Positions 9,658 through 18,632 are shown, counted from the stretch's first letter. The stretch: 64,000 nt of DNA from Porphyrobacter sp. IPPAS B-1204 (GCA_003724185.1 RHGM01000004.1:123466-187465); one strand, 5' to 3'. Numbers and translations: made by a program. Notes: generated by a model from the sequence alone, not told the origin.

Positions 9658-11733
9658 ATGCGCCCCGAGGCTCTCAATCCGCTGTTTGCCGAAGTCACGA
9701 CGCTGGAAGGCGTCGGCCCGAAGCTGATGAAGCCGCTGGAGAAGCTTGGCCTTAGCCGGGTCAAGGATGTCGCCTATCACCTGCCGGAACGCTTTGTCAG
9801 CAGGCGGGCGGTGGCCGATCTCGATTCCGCCAGCGAGGGCGAGCAGGTGATCATCGCTCTGACCGCCATCGAACACCGCAGCCCCCGTGCAGGAAGCAGG
9901 GGGCCGTACCGGGTGCTGGCGCAGGATGGGAAGGGCAATATCTGCGCCCTGACATGGTTCGGCAAGGCGGCCTATGCGGCGAAAAAGCTGGTGCCGGTGG
10001 GCGAGCGGCGCTGGGTCGCCGGGCGGCTTGATCGCTATGGTGACATGCTCCAGATCGTGCATCCCGATCATATCGAGGTCGAAAGCGCGGCGAACATGGG
10101 CCGCCTGTCAGAGCCGGTTTACCGTCTGTCCGACGGCCTCACACAGCCGCGCATTGCGGCTTTCACCGAACAGGCTCTGGCGCGGCTGCCGCAGCTTCCC
10201 GAATGGATCGAGCCGGGGCAGCTGGAGCGCGCAGGCTGGCCGGCGTGGCGCGATGCGCTGAAGCTGGCCCACGAAGGCACTGACGCCAAGGCACGCGACC
10301 GGCTTGCCTATGACGAGCTGCTGGCGAACAGCCTCGCGCTGCTGCTGGTCAAAGCCGAAGGGCGTCGGCGCAGGGGTGCTGCGCTGGTGGGCGACAGGGC
10401 CTTGCGGGCGCGGCTGCAATTGCCCTTCGCTTTGACGGGCGCGCAGGCCCGCTCCATCGCCGAGATCGAAGGCGACATGGCGCAGGAAGCCCCGATGCTC
10501 CGCCTGCTGCAAGGCGATGTCGGCGCGGGCAAGACCGTGGTGGCCCTGAACGCGATGCTGATCGCGGTCGAGGCGGGCAAGCAGGCAGCCTTGCTGGCAC
10601 CCACTGAAATCCTTGCGCGGCAGCACTTTGAAACCCTGCGAAAGATGCTCGGGCCGACGGGGGTGGAGATTGCGGTGCTCACAGGCCGCGCCAAGGGGCG
10701 CGAACGCGAGAGCATTCTGATGGGGCTGATGGATGGATCGATCCAGCTGCTGGTCGGCACCCATGCGATCTTTCAGGATACGGTCAGTTACCGCGATCTC
10801 GGGCTGGTGGTGATCGATGAACAGCACCGCTTCGGGGTGGCGCAGCGGCTTGCTCTGGCGGCGAAAGGCAGGCGAGCCCCCCATACCCTCGCCATGACCG
10901 CGACGCCGATCCCGCGTTCGCTGACGCTGGCGCAGTATGGCGAAATGGATGTGAGCCGCCTCGATGAACTGCCGCCCGGACGGCAAGCGATCGACACGCG
11001 GGTGGTGCCGCAGGAGCGGATGGACGAGGTGGTGGCCGGGGTAGAGCGGCATCTGGCAGGCGGGCAACAGGCCTATTGGGTCTGCCCGATGGTGCGCGAG
11101 ATCGACGGGGTGCCCGATCTTGCCGACATCGCCGCTGCCGAGGCGCGATACGCCGCGCTGAAGGAGCGGTTTGGCGATGCGGTGGTGATGGTCCACGGAC
11201 AGCTTCGCCCCGAGGTGAAGGACGCCGCGATGGAGCGTTTCGCCAGCGGGCAGGCGCGGCTGCTGGTGGCGACCACGGTGATCGAGGTCGGGGTTGATGT
11301 GCCCTCGGCGACGCTCATGGTGATCGAACAGGCGGAACGCTTTGGGCTTGCCCAGCTCCACCAGCTGCGCGGCCGGGTGGGGCGGGGCGCGGAGAAATCC
11401 ACCTGCCTGCTGCTGCGCGGAGGCGCGCTATCTGAGACGGGCCGTGCGCGGCTTGCCCTGATGCGCGAAACGCAGGACGGTTTCCGCATCGCCGAAGAGG
11501 ATTTGGCACTCCGGGGCGGCGGCGAATTGCTCGGTACGCGGCAATCGGGCGAGGCGGCCTTCCGCATCGCCGATCTTGAGCAGATGCAGCGCCTGTTACC
11601 CGTTGCCCACGGCGATGCGCGGCTGCTGATGGAGCGGGACGGAGGCCTCACTTCCCCTCGCGGAGAAGCGGCACGGTTGCTGCTTTACCTGTTCGAACGC
11701 GATTGGGGCGTGCAGCTGTTGCGGGGCGGTTAG
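9658..11733 (+). CDS. recG: ATP-dependent DNA helicase RecG
   Basis: RecG remodels stalled forks and Holliday junctions. The 691-aa product has the N-terminal wedge/OB region (LEGVGPKLMKPLEKLG, YHLPERF), then helicase motifs LLQGDVGAGKTVVAL (Walker A), VGTHAIFQD, VIDEQHRFGV (DEQH), MTATPIPRSLTL, VEVGVDVPSATLMVI and LRGRVGRGAEKS, and the RecG C-terminal wedge-binding region. The frame is open upstream to 9325, but the family begins at the ATG at 9658; the upstream part is the antisense of sdhE. Confidence 0.96.
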   Translation: MRPEALNPLFAEVTTLEGVGPKLMKPLEKLGLSRVKDVAYHLPERFVSRRAVADLDSASEGEQVIIALTAIEHRSPRAGSRGPYRVLAQDGKGNICALTWFGKAAYAAKKLVPVGERRWVAGRLDRYGDMLQIVHPDHIEVESAANMGRLSEPVYRLSDGLTQPRIAAFTEQALARLPQLPEWIEPGQLERAGWPAWRDALKLAHEGTDAKARDRLAYDELLANSLALLLVKAEGRRRRGAALVGDRALRARLQLPFALTGAQARSIAEIEGDMAQEAPMLRLLQGDVGAGKTVVALNAMLIAVEAGKQAALLAPTEILARQHFETLRKMLGPTGVEIAVLTGRAKGRERESILMGLMDGSIQLLVGTHAIFQDTVSYRDLGLVVIDEQHRFGVAQRLALAAKGRRAPHTLAMTATPIPRSLTLAQYGEMDVSRLDELPPGRQAIDTRVVPQERMDEVVAGVERHLAGGQQAYWVCPMVREIDGVPDLADIAAAEARYAALKERFGDAVVMVHGQLRPEVKDAAMERFASGQARLLVATTVIEVGVDVPSATLMVIEQAERFGLAQLHQLRGRVGRGAEKSTCLLLRGGALSETGRARLALMRETQDGFRIAEEDLALRGGGELLGTRQSGEAAFRIADLEQMQRLLPVAHGDARLLMERDGGLTSPRGEAARLLLYLFERDWGVQLLRGG

Positions 11734-11815
11734 GCGCATAGGCCCGCAGTTACAGGGCGTTAAGCCAATCTTCGGTTCTGCCCGATAGGTTCCTGGGCGG
11801 GGAAGGGAGACCTGC

Positions 11816-12340
11816 ATGCAAACCATCCGCTACTCGCGCATCAAGCTTGGGATCGGATTTGCGGCTTGCGTGATCCTCGCCCTGATCGGGGTCTGGCTGG
11901 CCGTCAATTTCACCGGCAAGGGCGGCCGGGTCGGGGGCGGTGTCGCTTTCAGCATGGTGCTGCTCAGTCCTTTTCCCTTACGCTATCTGGCTGACAACCG
12001 GATCGCTTTGATCGGCAAGGGGATGCTCGATTTTCATGGGATGCTCGGCACCCGGCGCGTTCGCTTCGAGGAGATTGTCGATATCGACATCGAGTCCCGG
12101 CAGGCGCTGTTCATGACCGCGCGGCACCTGAAGATCGTGCGGAGCGGCGGCTATGGCTGGGGATGGCGGATCGCCGAAATCCTGCTGGAGGATCGGGCAG
12201 GCGGCCTCGAAGACGTGCTTGATCTGATCGAAAAGGGCCCGTCCGCCCTGCCGCAGCGCCGGGCTGTGCCGGCCGCCTGTCAGCCAGAGCCGCTCGCAGC
12301 AAATGGTCGTGTGGGCGGGTTCGGGCGCAAGGGAAGCTAG
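11816..12340 (+). CDS. Small membrane protein of unknown function
   Basis: 174-aa product with two N-terminal hydrophobic segments (about residues 12-32 and 42-57), then a soluble beta-rich part with FEEIVDIDIESR and a glycine-rich turn (SGGYGWGWRI). This pattern (two helices followed by a small PH-like sheet) is seen in several uncharacterised membrane proteins; I do not recognise the family with certainty. It begins 82 bases after recG on the same strand and ends 18 bases before the convergent phosphatase gene. Confidence 0.6.
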   Translation: MQTIRYSRIKLGIGFAACVILALIGVWLAVNFTGKGGRVGGGVAFSMVLLSPFPLRYLADNRIALIGKGMLDFHGMLGTRRVRFEEIVDIDIESRQALFMTARHLKIVRSGGYGWGWRIAEILLEDRAGGLEDVLDLIEKGPSALPQRRAVPAACQPEPLAANGRVGGFGRKGS

Positions 12341-12358
12341 CGCCAGCGCGTAAAAGCG

Positions 12359-12859
12359 TCAGGCCTTCAGCTGTGCCGCTTCGTGCAGCAGCCGGTCGGC
12401 CCACGCGTTTGCACCGAGGCTGATGACGCTCCAAGCCGTATCGAAGGCGGCGGCGTCTCCGTAGTAGGGATCGGCCACCGGTTCGCCCCGACGCCCCGGC
12501 ACCGCATCCAGCAGCATAGCCAGACTGGCAGTGCCGTCGCGCGGGGCGCGGGCGCGCACCCCTTCGAGGTTGGCGCGATCGAGCGCGATGATGTGGGTGA
12601 AGCGGTAGAAATCATCCCGATCAAGCTGGCGCGCAGATTGTCCGGAAATGTCGATCCCGTTGCGACCCGCTACGGCAATGGCACGCGCATCAGGCTGGCT
12701 GCCAACGTGATAGGATGCGGTTCCCGCCGAATCCACCAGACACGAAAGGCCCCGTTCCTGCACGGCTGCGTGGAACGCGCCTTCGGCCATAGGTGACCGG
12801 CAGATATTGCCGAGACACACAAACAGCACCCCAAATTTTTGCTCGATCCCCCCGTGCAT
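12359..12859 (-). CDS. Low-molecular-weight protein tyrosine phosphatase
   Basis: 166 aa. The catalytic P-loop CLGNICRSP is at residues 15-23, the general-acid motif DPYYG near residue 129, and the conserved SAGTASYHVG stretch follows the P-loop at about residues 44-53. All are needed for the LMW-PTP mechanism, so it is probably active on phosphotyrosine, or on arginine phosphate, which some relatives accept. The start at 12859 fits the family. The upstream intergenic region contains the parS-like site. Confidence 0.92.
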   Translation of the reverse strand: MHGGIEQKFGVLFVCLGNICRSPMAEGAFHAAVQERGLSCLVDSAGTASYHVGSQPDARAIAVAGRNGIDISGQSARQLDRDDFYRFTHIIALDRANLEGVRARAPRDGTASLAMLLDAVPGRRGEPVADPYYGDAAAFDTAWSVISLGANAWADRLLHEAAQLKA

Positions 12860-12908
12860 GGGGGCCCGTTAATACAAAAACTTCGAGGTGTCCACGCCCT
12901 ATCTTGTT

Positions 12909-12924
12909 GGTTTCACGTGGAACA
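12909..12924. promoter_or_regulatory. parS-like ParB-binding site
   Basis: GGTTTCACGTGGAACA matches the bacterial parS consensus TGTTYCACGTGRAACA at 15 of 16 positions, including the invariant CACGTG core. It sits in the gap between the phosphatase and the ABC1 kinase gene. ParB-parS sites normally cluster near the replication origin. No parA or parB is in the window. The rest of the gap (to 13022) has three imperfect copies of a CTAACCGGGG-like run. Confidence 0.6.
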
Positions 12925-13022
12925 TCGCCCAAAGGTTGCCTGCGTGAGACTGAAGTCCCTAACCGGGGGGCTAACCGGGGTTTGAGGCGGGCTAAAGGGG
13001 GGCTGGCCTATGTCAGGTCCGG

Positions 13023-14486
13023 TCAAGCTGCGGCGGCGGGAAGGGGTGCGGTGCTTCCCAACACCTCCTCCGTGATCCGCCGGATGTTGACCTTGGCCTT
13101 TAACCGCGCGCCAAGCAGCGCCGTGCCGGAGACCTTCCTCTGCACGAACAGAGTCTCGATGGGCGGGAAGGCCCAGGTGTCCTTGTCCTGCGCGATGGCA
13201 TAGCCTTCTTCGCGCAGCAGCGGGATGAAGGCCCGGTCGCCGAAATCGAAGGGGGCATCCTCGCGCATTTCGTTGATGACGATATCGATCATCCGGTTCA
13301 CCCGGTCCGGGTGCTTTTCCGCAACGATCGGCATCATGAACCCGGCCTCGATGGTGGCGGCGAGCACCTCTTGCGCATTGCCGCGCAGACCCGCCTCCAG
13401 CATCTTGCGATAGCCATTGGCCACCGCCGGATCGACCGGACGGCAGGCGCCGAAATCGAGCAGGATGATCTCGCCCGATTCGCGCCGGTAACGGAAGTTG
13501 GCGAAGTTCGGATCGGTCTGCATCACGCCGAAATCGAACAATTCGCGTGTTACCAGACGGATCAACCGGGCGAACACTTCATCGCGTCGTTCGGGCGGTT
13601 CGTTGCCCAGTTCCTCGATGCTGACGCCCTCCTCGAAACTCATCGCGAGGATCGATCCGCGGGTGAGCCCTTCATGCAGCTTGGGCACCACGAAGCCGGG
13701 AGTTCCAGCGAGGCGTTCACGATACATCGCCATCTGAGAGCCCTCGCGCTCGTAATCGGCCTCTTCGTGAAGCTGCTGTTTGGCGGCGGCCATCAGCTTG
13801 TCCATTTCCAGTTCCGGCGGGGCGAAACCGGCGACGCGCAGCAGGGTCATCACATTGTCGACATCGCTGTCGATGCTTTTGGCGACGCCGGGATATTGCA
13901 CCTTGATCGCCAGTTCCTCACCATCGCGGGTCAAGGCCTTGTGAACCTGACCAATGCTGGCGGCGGCGATGGGGCGGGGGTTGAACCAGCGGAACTGCTT
14001 GCGCCAGTCCGGTCCCCATTCGGCGCGCAGCACATTATCGAGCTGCTTGGTCGGCATGAAATTGGCCTGATCGCGCAAGGTGGCAAGAATCTTGGACAGT
14101 TCTTCGGGCAGGAAATCTCCCGCATCCAGGCTGATCATCTGTCCCATCTTCATCGCCGCGCCGCGCAGGTGCGACAGACGGTCGGTCATGCGCTGAACAT
14201 TGCCGGGGGTCAGGATCAGGTCACGGGCGTTGATGCCTTCACCGCTTGCCAATCGCCGTGCGCCTTCCGCCACCATTCCGCCAGCCACACCGCCGACCAG
14301 CCGCCCGAAGGTGCCGAACCGCGCGATCCGGCCAGCAGGCACGGCGCGCTGGCGGTTGCGGTCTTCGGGCAGGTTGTCAAATTCGGGGATGTGATCGTCG
14401 GCCACGGGGAGGGGGCTTTCTGTTTGCAAGAGGCTTTCACCGGCAACGGTCGGCAAGGAGCCGCGTTCCTGATGAGATGGTGCCAA
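13023..14486 (-). CDS. ABC1/UbiB-family atypical kinase
   Basis: 487-aa member of the ABC1/ADCK/UbiB family, atypical kinase-like ATPases linked to ubiquinone and lipid metabolism. Signature elements: KMGQMISLDAG (KxGQ), AAASIGQVHKA, AIKVQYPGV, EEADYERE, QTDPNFANF and LLDFGACRPV. No transmembrane segment is evident at the C-terminus. The frame begins with a TTG at 14486, directly adjoining the SDR stop codon; a GTG near 14405 is an alternative start, so the first 27 residues are uncertain. It is probably co-transcribed with the SDR gene. Confidence 0.85.
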   Translation of the reverse strand: MAPSHQERGSLPTVAGESLLQTESPLPVADDHIPEFDNLPEDRNRQRAVPAGRIARFGTFGRLVGGVAGGMVAEGARRLASGEGINARDLILTPGNVQRMTDRLSHLRGAAMKMGQMISLDAGDFLPEELSKILATLRDQANFMPTKQLDNVLRAEWGPDWRKQFRWFNPRPIAAASIGQVHKALTRDGEELAIKVQYPGVAKSIDSDVDNVMTLLRVAGFAPPELEMDKLMAAAKQQLHEEADYEREGSQMAMYRERLAGTPGFVVPKLHEGLTRGSILAMSFEEGVSIEELGNEPPERRDEVFARLIRLVTRELFDFGVMQTDPNFANFRYRRESGEIILLDFGACRPVDPAVANGYRKMLEAGLRGNAQEVLAATIEAGFMMPIVAEKHPDRVNRMIDIVINEMREDAPFDFGDRAFIPLLREEGYAIAQDKDTWAFPPIETLFVQRKVSGTALLGARLKAKVNIRRITEEVLGSTAPLPAAAA

Positions 14487-15260
14487 TCAGCTGATACTCA
14501 ATCCCCCATCGACCGGCAGACATTGCCCGGTGATGTAATCCGAGTGCGGCGAGGCGAAGAACACCGCCAGCCCTTCCAGTCCATCATGATCGCCCGGACG
14601 ACGCAGCGGGATGCGGCGGGACATCCATTCACCAAAGCGCGGATCGGCCTTGGCGGTGATGTCGGTCTCGTAATAGCCGAAAAGCAGGGCGTTGGCGGTG
14701 ATGCTGTGGCGGGCAAGTTCAAAGGCGGCGGCGCGGGTCAGGCCGTTCAGTGCCGCTTTCGAGGCTGCGTAATCGGATGAACGGTTGACCCCCATGATCG
14801 ACTGGCCGGAGGACGTCGCAATCAGCTTGCCCCCCGGATCGCCTTTGCCTGCGCGGTCGATCATGTGGCGGGTCACGTGCTTGTAGGCCAGCGCCGCGCC
14901 GAGGGTGTTGACAGCCATCGTGTGGTTCCAACCTTCCGCCGTGATGTCGGGGATCGCTGTGCCAGCACCCGAAATTCCGGCATTGGCAAAGCACACATCG
15001 ACCCGGCCGAGCGCTGCCAGTGTGGCGGCCATCGCGGCCTCAATGGATGCCTCCTCGGCCACATCGCAGGCAAGCGCCACGATCTCGCCCGAGCCCAGTT
15101 GCGCCAGCTCCGCCTGCGCGGCGGCGTTCTTATCGGCATTGCGCGCCCAGATCGCGACATTCGCACCGGCCTTGGCAAGTCCCCGTGCCATGGCCAGACC
15201 CAACCCGCCATTGCCGCCGGTGATGATGGCCGTGCGGCCGGAAAGATCGAACAGGTTCAT
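14487..15260 (-). CDS. SDR-family oxidoreductase
   Basis: 257-aa classical short-chain dehydrogenase/reductase. The NAD(P)-binding motif TGGNGGLG, FANAGIS, the catalytic serine region TSSGQS, YAASK (Tyr/Lys of YxxxK) and a C-terminal ITGQCLPVDGG are all present. The substrate is unknown. The start at 15260 (MNLFDLSG) matches the family; an in-frame ATG at 15278 would add six residues. The stop codon touches the start region of the ABC1 kinase gene, suggesting one transcript. Confidence 0.9.
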   Translation of the reverse strand: MNLFDLSGRTAIITGGNGGLGLAMARGLAKAGANVAIWARNADKNAAAQAELAQLGSGEIVALACDVAEEASIEAAMAATLAALGRVDVCFANAGISGAGTAIPDITAEGWNHTMAVNTLGAALAYKHVTRHMIDRAGKGDPGGKLIATSSGQSIMGVNRSSDYAASKAALNGLTRAAAFELARHSITANALLFGYYETDITAKADPRFGEWMSRRIPLRRPGDHDGLEGLAVFFASPHSDYITGQCLPVDGGLSIS

Positions 15261-15336
15261 GCCGCGTTGGTGGCGCAAAGATGCCAGCCTCGCAAGTCTG
15301 CCGGGAACCCCAGAGCGCGGCAGGGTTTGAGGCGGG

Positions 15337-15819
15337 ATGGACGGACAAATATCATCATCGCCCCCCTCGCTGTCTGGGGCCGCGAAAGCGCTTGGCTATG
15401 CCGGACTTCTGCCACAGGCCATCTGCGTCGCCCTGATTCTGATCGGGCACGAATGGCGCTATTCCGCATTGGCGGGCGGTTTCGCCTATGCGGCGGCCAT
15501 TTTCAGCTTTCTCGGCGGGGCATGGTGGGGGCAGGCCGTGCAGGGCGCCAAAGACGGCCGTCCTGCCAGCACCGGAGCCTATCTGCTGGCCGTGATGCCG
15601 AGCCTGCTCGCGGTCGCGCTGTTTCTGCCGTGGACTTTCGGTTGGGACTGGCCGGGCCCGGCGCTGCTCTATCTGGGCGCGCTGATCGCTCTGTCGCCGC
15701 TGGTCGACCGCGCGCTGGGCTTTGCTGCACCCGATTTCCTGCGGCTGCGCTGGCATCTGTCGATCGGGCTGGGAGGTCTTTCGATTGCGCTGGGGCTGCT
15801 GGCCGACCGGGTGATCTAG
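15337..15819 (+). CDS. DUF3429 membrane protein
   Basis: 160-aa protein with about five hydrophobic helices, a tryptophan pair in FLGGAWWG near residue 60 and LPWTFGWDW further on, typical of DUF3429. It is an inner-membrane protein of unknown function. It is divergent from the SDR gene, with the promoters sharing a gap of about 75 bases. Confidence 0.8.
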   Translation: MDGQISSSPPSLSGAAKALGYAGLLPQAICVALILIGHEWRYSALAGGFAYAAAIFSFLGGAWWGQAVQGAKDGRPASTGAYLLAVMPSLLAVALFLPWTFGWDWPGPALLYLGALIALSPLVDRALGFAAPDFLRLRWHLSIGLGGLSIALGLLADRVI

Positions 15820-15916
15820 GCAGCCGCCCCGGCATCGCGGGCGCTGATCGTTTGCGATGAATTAACCAAGACATCCTAGGAATACCCTTGGGTTTTCCCT
15901 CAGGATGGCGCGCTAG

Positions 15917-18274
15917 ATGAAGTTTTCGTTACCAGGATTGGCCGACAAAATCCGCCGCGCCTTCGGCTCTGGGGCTGAGGAAGTTGTTGTTCTTGCCCCT
16001 GAAATCGCACAGCGTTCTGGCGCATCATTGCTGCGCCGGAAACGGGTGAAGGTGGCAGTCATAGCCATCCTGTTGGGGGTGGTTTCGGGATCGCTCACCC
16101 TGACTCTGCCGTTCGAGGATGCCTATCGCGTTGCCCGCGCCTTCCTGCGGGTCAAGCCTGCCCCGCAGGATGTTGTCATGATCGGCATTGATGATGCCAC
16201 GCTTGATGCGCTCAAAGGGCTGCCGACGCGCTTCGACGACAGCGCCTTGATGGACCGTCTCGTCGCAGCCGGGGCCGACAGGATCGTCTGGGACCGTGCC
16301 TATGCAGATCCCGTGTCTCCGGCCGCCGATGAAGCGTTCGAACGCGCGCTGCAACGTCACAAGGGCAAGGTGTGGCTCGGCATGATCCCCCGGCTCGAGA
16401 CCCCGTTCAGCACGGGCCAGGAGATCCTCCCGCTTGAGCGATTCCGCGACGATGCCCCGGCGGTTTCAATGCTGGCCCGCGGGGGCCCGTTCAACGCGGC
16501 CATTATTCCGACCCAAGTCGAAATGGACGGCGTGACCTATTCTTCGCTTACCGCAGTGCTGGGCAAGTATGACGGCCCGCCTGTCACGCTTCGGCCGGAT
16601 CTGGCGATCGACCCCAGTACCTGGCCGACCTACAGCTATGCCGATGTCTTGCGTGGGCGGGTCGATCCCGCGAAGCTTGCCGGTAAGCGAGTCATTATCG
16701 CCGATGCCTACTTCCTGTCCTCGGACTTTTTCGTGCATCCTGTCTTCGGACGCCTGCCCGGCGTGGTGCTCCCAATTGCCGGTGCCCATACGCTCAAGCG
16801 CGGAACGCCGATCGATCTTGGTTGGTATCCCGCGATGCTGCTGGCAGCGATCGCGATCGGATTGCAGGCACGTGGACGGTCGCGCTCTCCGGCGCTCAAG
16901 TGGATCGTCGTGATCGGGCTCATGGGCACTGTATTGGTGCTCGACGATACCAGATTTAACATGGACATCATGCCAGCCATACTCGCCATCGGCGTGGCCG
17001 CGTTCGGGCAGAGCAGGGTTTCGAAGAAATATCTGAGCGGTGACATCGACGCGATGACCACCACCGCAATCAGTTCGGACAAACCGAGCACGGATCGCGA
17101 TGTTTACGCTCTCAAGATCGCCAATCTTGCCGAACTGTCCGAGGAATGGTCGGCGCGTGAGACGGGCGAATTCGTCAACACCCTGATTGCCTATGTGAAG
17201 GATCCCGGCGAGGTCGACGATGTGGCTTTCGAACGGGACGTGCTGGTCTGGCTTGCGCCCCGGATGGATTCTCGCGACCTTGAGCTGCACGCCGATGGCC
17301 TTGCCCTGATGCTGAAGACCGCGATCAGCCATGATTGGCAGTCGTCCAACGGTGCGCCAGCGCTGGGGATCGACACCAACTACACTTTGCCTGTCGCGCT
17401 GCGGATCAAGAAGGCGATGCAGGCGGCTGACGAGGCGGGGACGCGCGGCGTACGCTTCATCATCAATGATGCTGCCCATCTGGAAGCCCGCAACAACCGC
17501 CTGGAGTTGATCCGCGTTCTCGAAAGCGGTCTGCGCAATCGCGATATCACCGTTGCCTATCAGCCCAAGGTCGATCTTGCGTCAGGCCGGATCGTCGGCG
17601 CTGAGACGCTCATCCGGTGGCGACCCGACGGCGGTGCTTTGGTCAACCCGCAGGACCTGGTGCTCGCAGCCGAAGCGGGGGACCGGATCAACGCTCTCAC
17701 GCTGGTGGTGATGGAAAAGGCGCTGATCGATGGCAAGCAGGCAATTGCGCTGGATCCGCGTTTCAAGCTGGCGGTCAACATGTCGGCCAAGAGCCTGTCC
17801 GACACGCACCTGCTGTTCGACATCATGACCCAGCTTGGCCGATTCGATTTCCCGCCGGAGAATCTGACACTTGAACTGACCGAGACCGCCAAGCTGGAGG
17901 ATCACCGAATCGCTCCGCAGATCGCGGCGCTCAAGGCGCGCGGGATCGGCCTGTCCATCGACGATTTCGGCACGGGCCAATCGAACCTGGAGTATATCGA
18001 GAAGCTGCCGAGTTCAGAGCTGAAGATCGACAAGCGCTTCGTGCAGCACATGGATTCCTCGGAAGAGAGCCGTGCAGTTGTGCGGGCGACCATCGAGATC
18101 GCGCACTCGCTGGGCAAGATCGTGGTGGCCGAGGGCGTGGAGGACGAGGCCGTGGCTGCCGAGCTTCTCGCCATGGGCTGCGACCAGGCGCAGGGCTATC
18201 TGTTTTCCGAGGCGATCGCGATGCCGATGCTCCTCGCGATGATGCGCCAGCGACGGAACGTAGTTAACACTTGA
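15917..18274 (+). CDS. CHASE2-EAL signalling protein
   Basis: 785 aa. The N-terminus has one membrane helix (about residues 42-60), then a periplasmic CHASE2 sensor (VMIGIDDATLDAL, AAGADRIVWDRAYADP), then three membrane helices (about 295-355). A cytoplasmic region of about 140 residues sits where a GGDEF domain would be but lacks GGDEF. The C-terminal EAL domain has GAETLIRW (ETL instead of EAL), LAVNMSAKSL, LELTETA, SIDDFGTGQ, LKIDK, VAEGVED and QAQGYLF. The glutamate is kept, so it is probably an active c-di-GMP phosphodiesterase controlled by a periplasmic signal. Confidence 0.9.
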   Translation: MKFSLPGLADKIRRAFGSGAEEVVVLAPEIAQRSGASLLRRKRVKVAVIAILLGVVSGSLTLTLPFEDAYRVARAFLRVKPAPQDVVMIGIDDATLDALKGLPTRFDDSALMDRLVAAGADRIVWDRAYADPVSPAADEAFERALQRHKGKVWLGMIPRLETPFSTGQEILPLERFRDDAPAVSMLARGGPFNAAIIPTQVEMDGVTYSSLTAVLGKYDGPPVTLRPDLAIDPSTWPTYSYADVLRGRVDPAKLAGKRVIIADAYFLSSDFFVHPVFGRLPGVVLPIAGAHTLKRGTPIDLGWYPAMLLAAIAIGLQARGRSRSPALKWIVVIGLMGTVLVLDDTRFNMDIMPAILAIGVAAFGQSRVSKKYLSGDIDAMTTTAISSDKPSTDRDVYALKIANLAELSEEWSARETGEFVNTLIAYVKDPGEVDDVAFERDVLVWLAPRMDSRDLELHADGLALMLKTAISHDWQSSNGAPALGIDTNYTLPVALRIKKAMQAADEAGTRGVRFIINDAAHLEARNNRLELIRVLESGLRNRDITVAYQPKVDLASGRIVGAETLIRWRPDGGALVNPQDLVLAAEAGDRINALTLVVMEKALIDGKQAIALDPRFKLAVNMSAKSLSDTHLLFDIMTQLGRFDFPPENLTLELTETAKLEDHRIAPQIAALKARGIGLSIDDFGTGQSNLEYIEKLPSSELKIDKRFVQHMDSSEESRAVVRATIEIAHSLGKIVVAEGVEDEAVAAELLAMGCDQAQGYLFSEAIAMPMLLAMMRQRRNVVNT

Positions 18275-18280
18275 TCAAGG

Positions 18281-18295
18281 TTAATTTTGTGTTAA
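18281..18295. promoter_or_regulatory. CtrA-type box
   Basis: TTAA-N7-TTAA, an exact match to the full alphaproteobacterial CtrA consensus, placed 40 bases before the leader ATG at 18335. Just upstream, a TTAAC/GTTAA inverted pair encloses the palindrome CTTGATCAAG (18270-18279), which overlaps the CHASE2-EAL stop codon. The match is direct; CtrA binding is inference. Confidence 0.45.
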
Positions 18296-18334
18296 AGCCA
18301 CCTTCGACGCAAGTTCCCGTTGAAGGAGGCCATC

Positions 18335-18376
18335 ATGGATTTTTGGTATTACTGGTTCGGCACCGGTCGGCGCTAA
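18335..18376 (+). CDS. Aromatic leader peptide (13 aa), candidate attenuator leader
   Basis: ATG preceded by a strong Shine-Dalgarno (GAAGGAGG, 5 bases away) encodes MDFWYYWFGTGRR. Six consecutive codons are for Phe, Trp or Tyr, and an intrinsic terminator follows 24 bases after the stop. This is the layout of a transcription-attenuation leader that senses charged aromatic tRNAs. Such leaders normally precede aromatic amino-acid biosynthesis genes, but here the next 230 bases hold no gene and the island boundary follows. Too short for ordinary gene calling. Confidence 0.65.
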   Translation: MDFWYYWFGTGRR

Positions 18377-18400
18377 GCGACGGTTGCTTGTCCAAAAGGA

Positions 18401-18426
18401 AGCCCCGGGAAACCGGGGCTTTTTTG
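18401..18426 (+). terminator. Intrinsic terminator after the leader peptide
   Basis: Perfect 8-bp stem AGCCCCGG/CCGGGGCT with a GAAA loop, followed by TTTTTTG. It lies 24 bases after the leader stop, as expected for the terminator arm of an attenuator. The tail from 18427 to 18608 shows no gene. Confidence 0.85.
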
Positions 18427-18608
18427 TTTTGGTGCTGCGAGGGGACGCAAAGCAGCAGGGAGACTGCGGCCAAGCCTGAGCGGAGTTGTTACCGAGACCG
18501 CTAAATGCGCCTCGTGATCGGTGTATGATCGAAGCGCAAAAGGCGCTCGCGCCCAAGGGGCCTCTCTGAACAGAAAGGCCCGCCAACCACATGACATTTC
18601 AACAGGCA

Positions 18609-18632
18609 AAATTGGTCGGGGAGAGAGGATTC
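18609..18632. repeat. Left attachment site (attL)
   Basis: Left copy of the 24-bp repeat. It reproduces the CCA end, acceptor 3' strand and part of the T-arm of tRNA-Pro, but the remaining tRNA sequence is absent, so this is the crossover scar and not a gene. It is directly repeated at 60099-60122. Confidence 0.9.
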
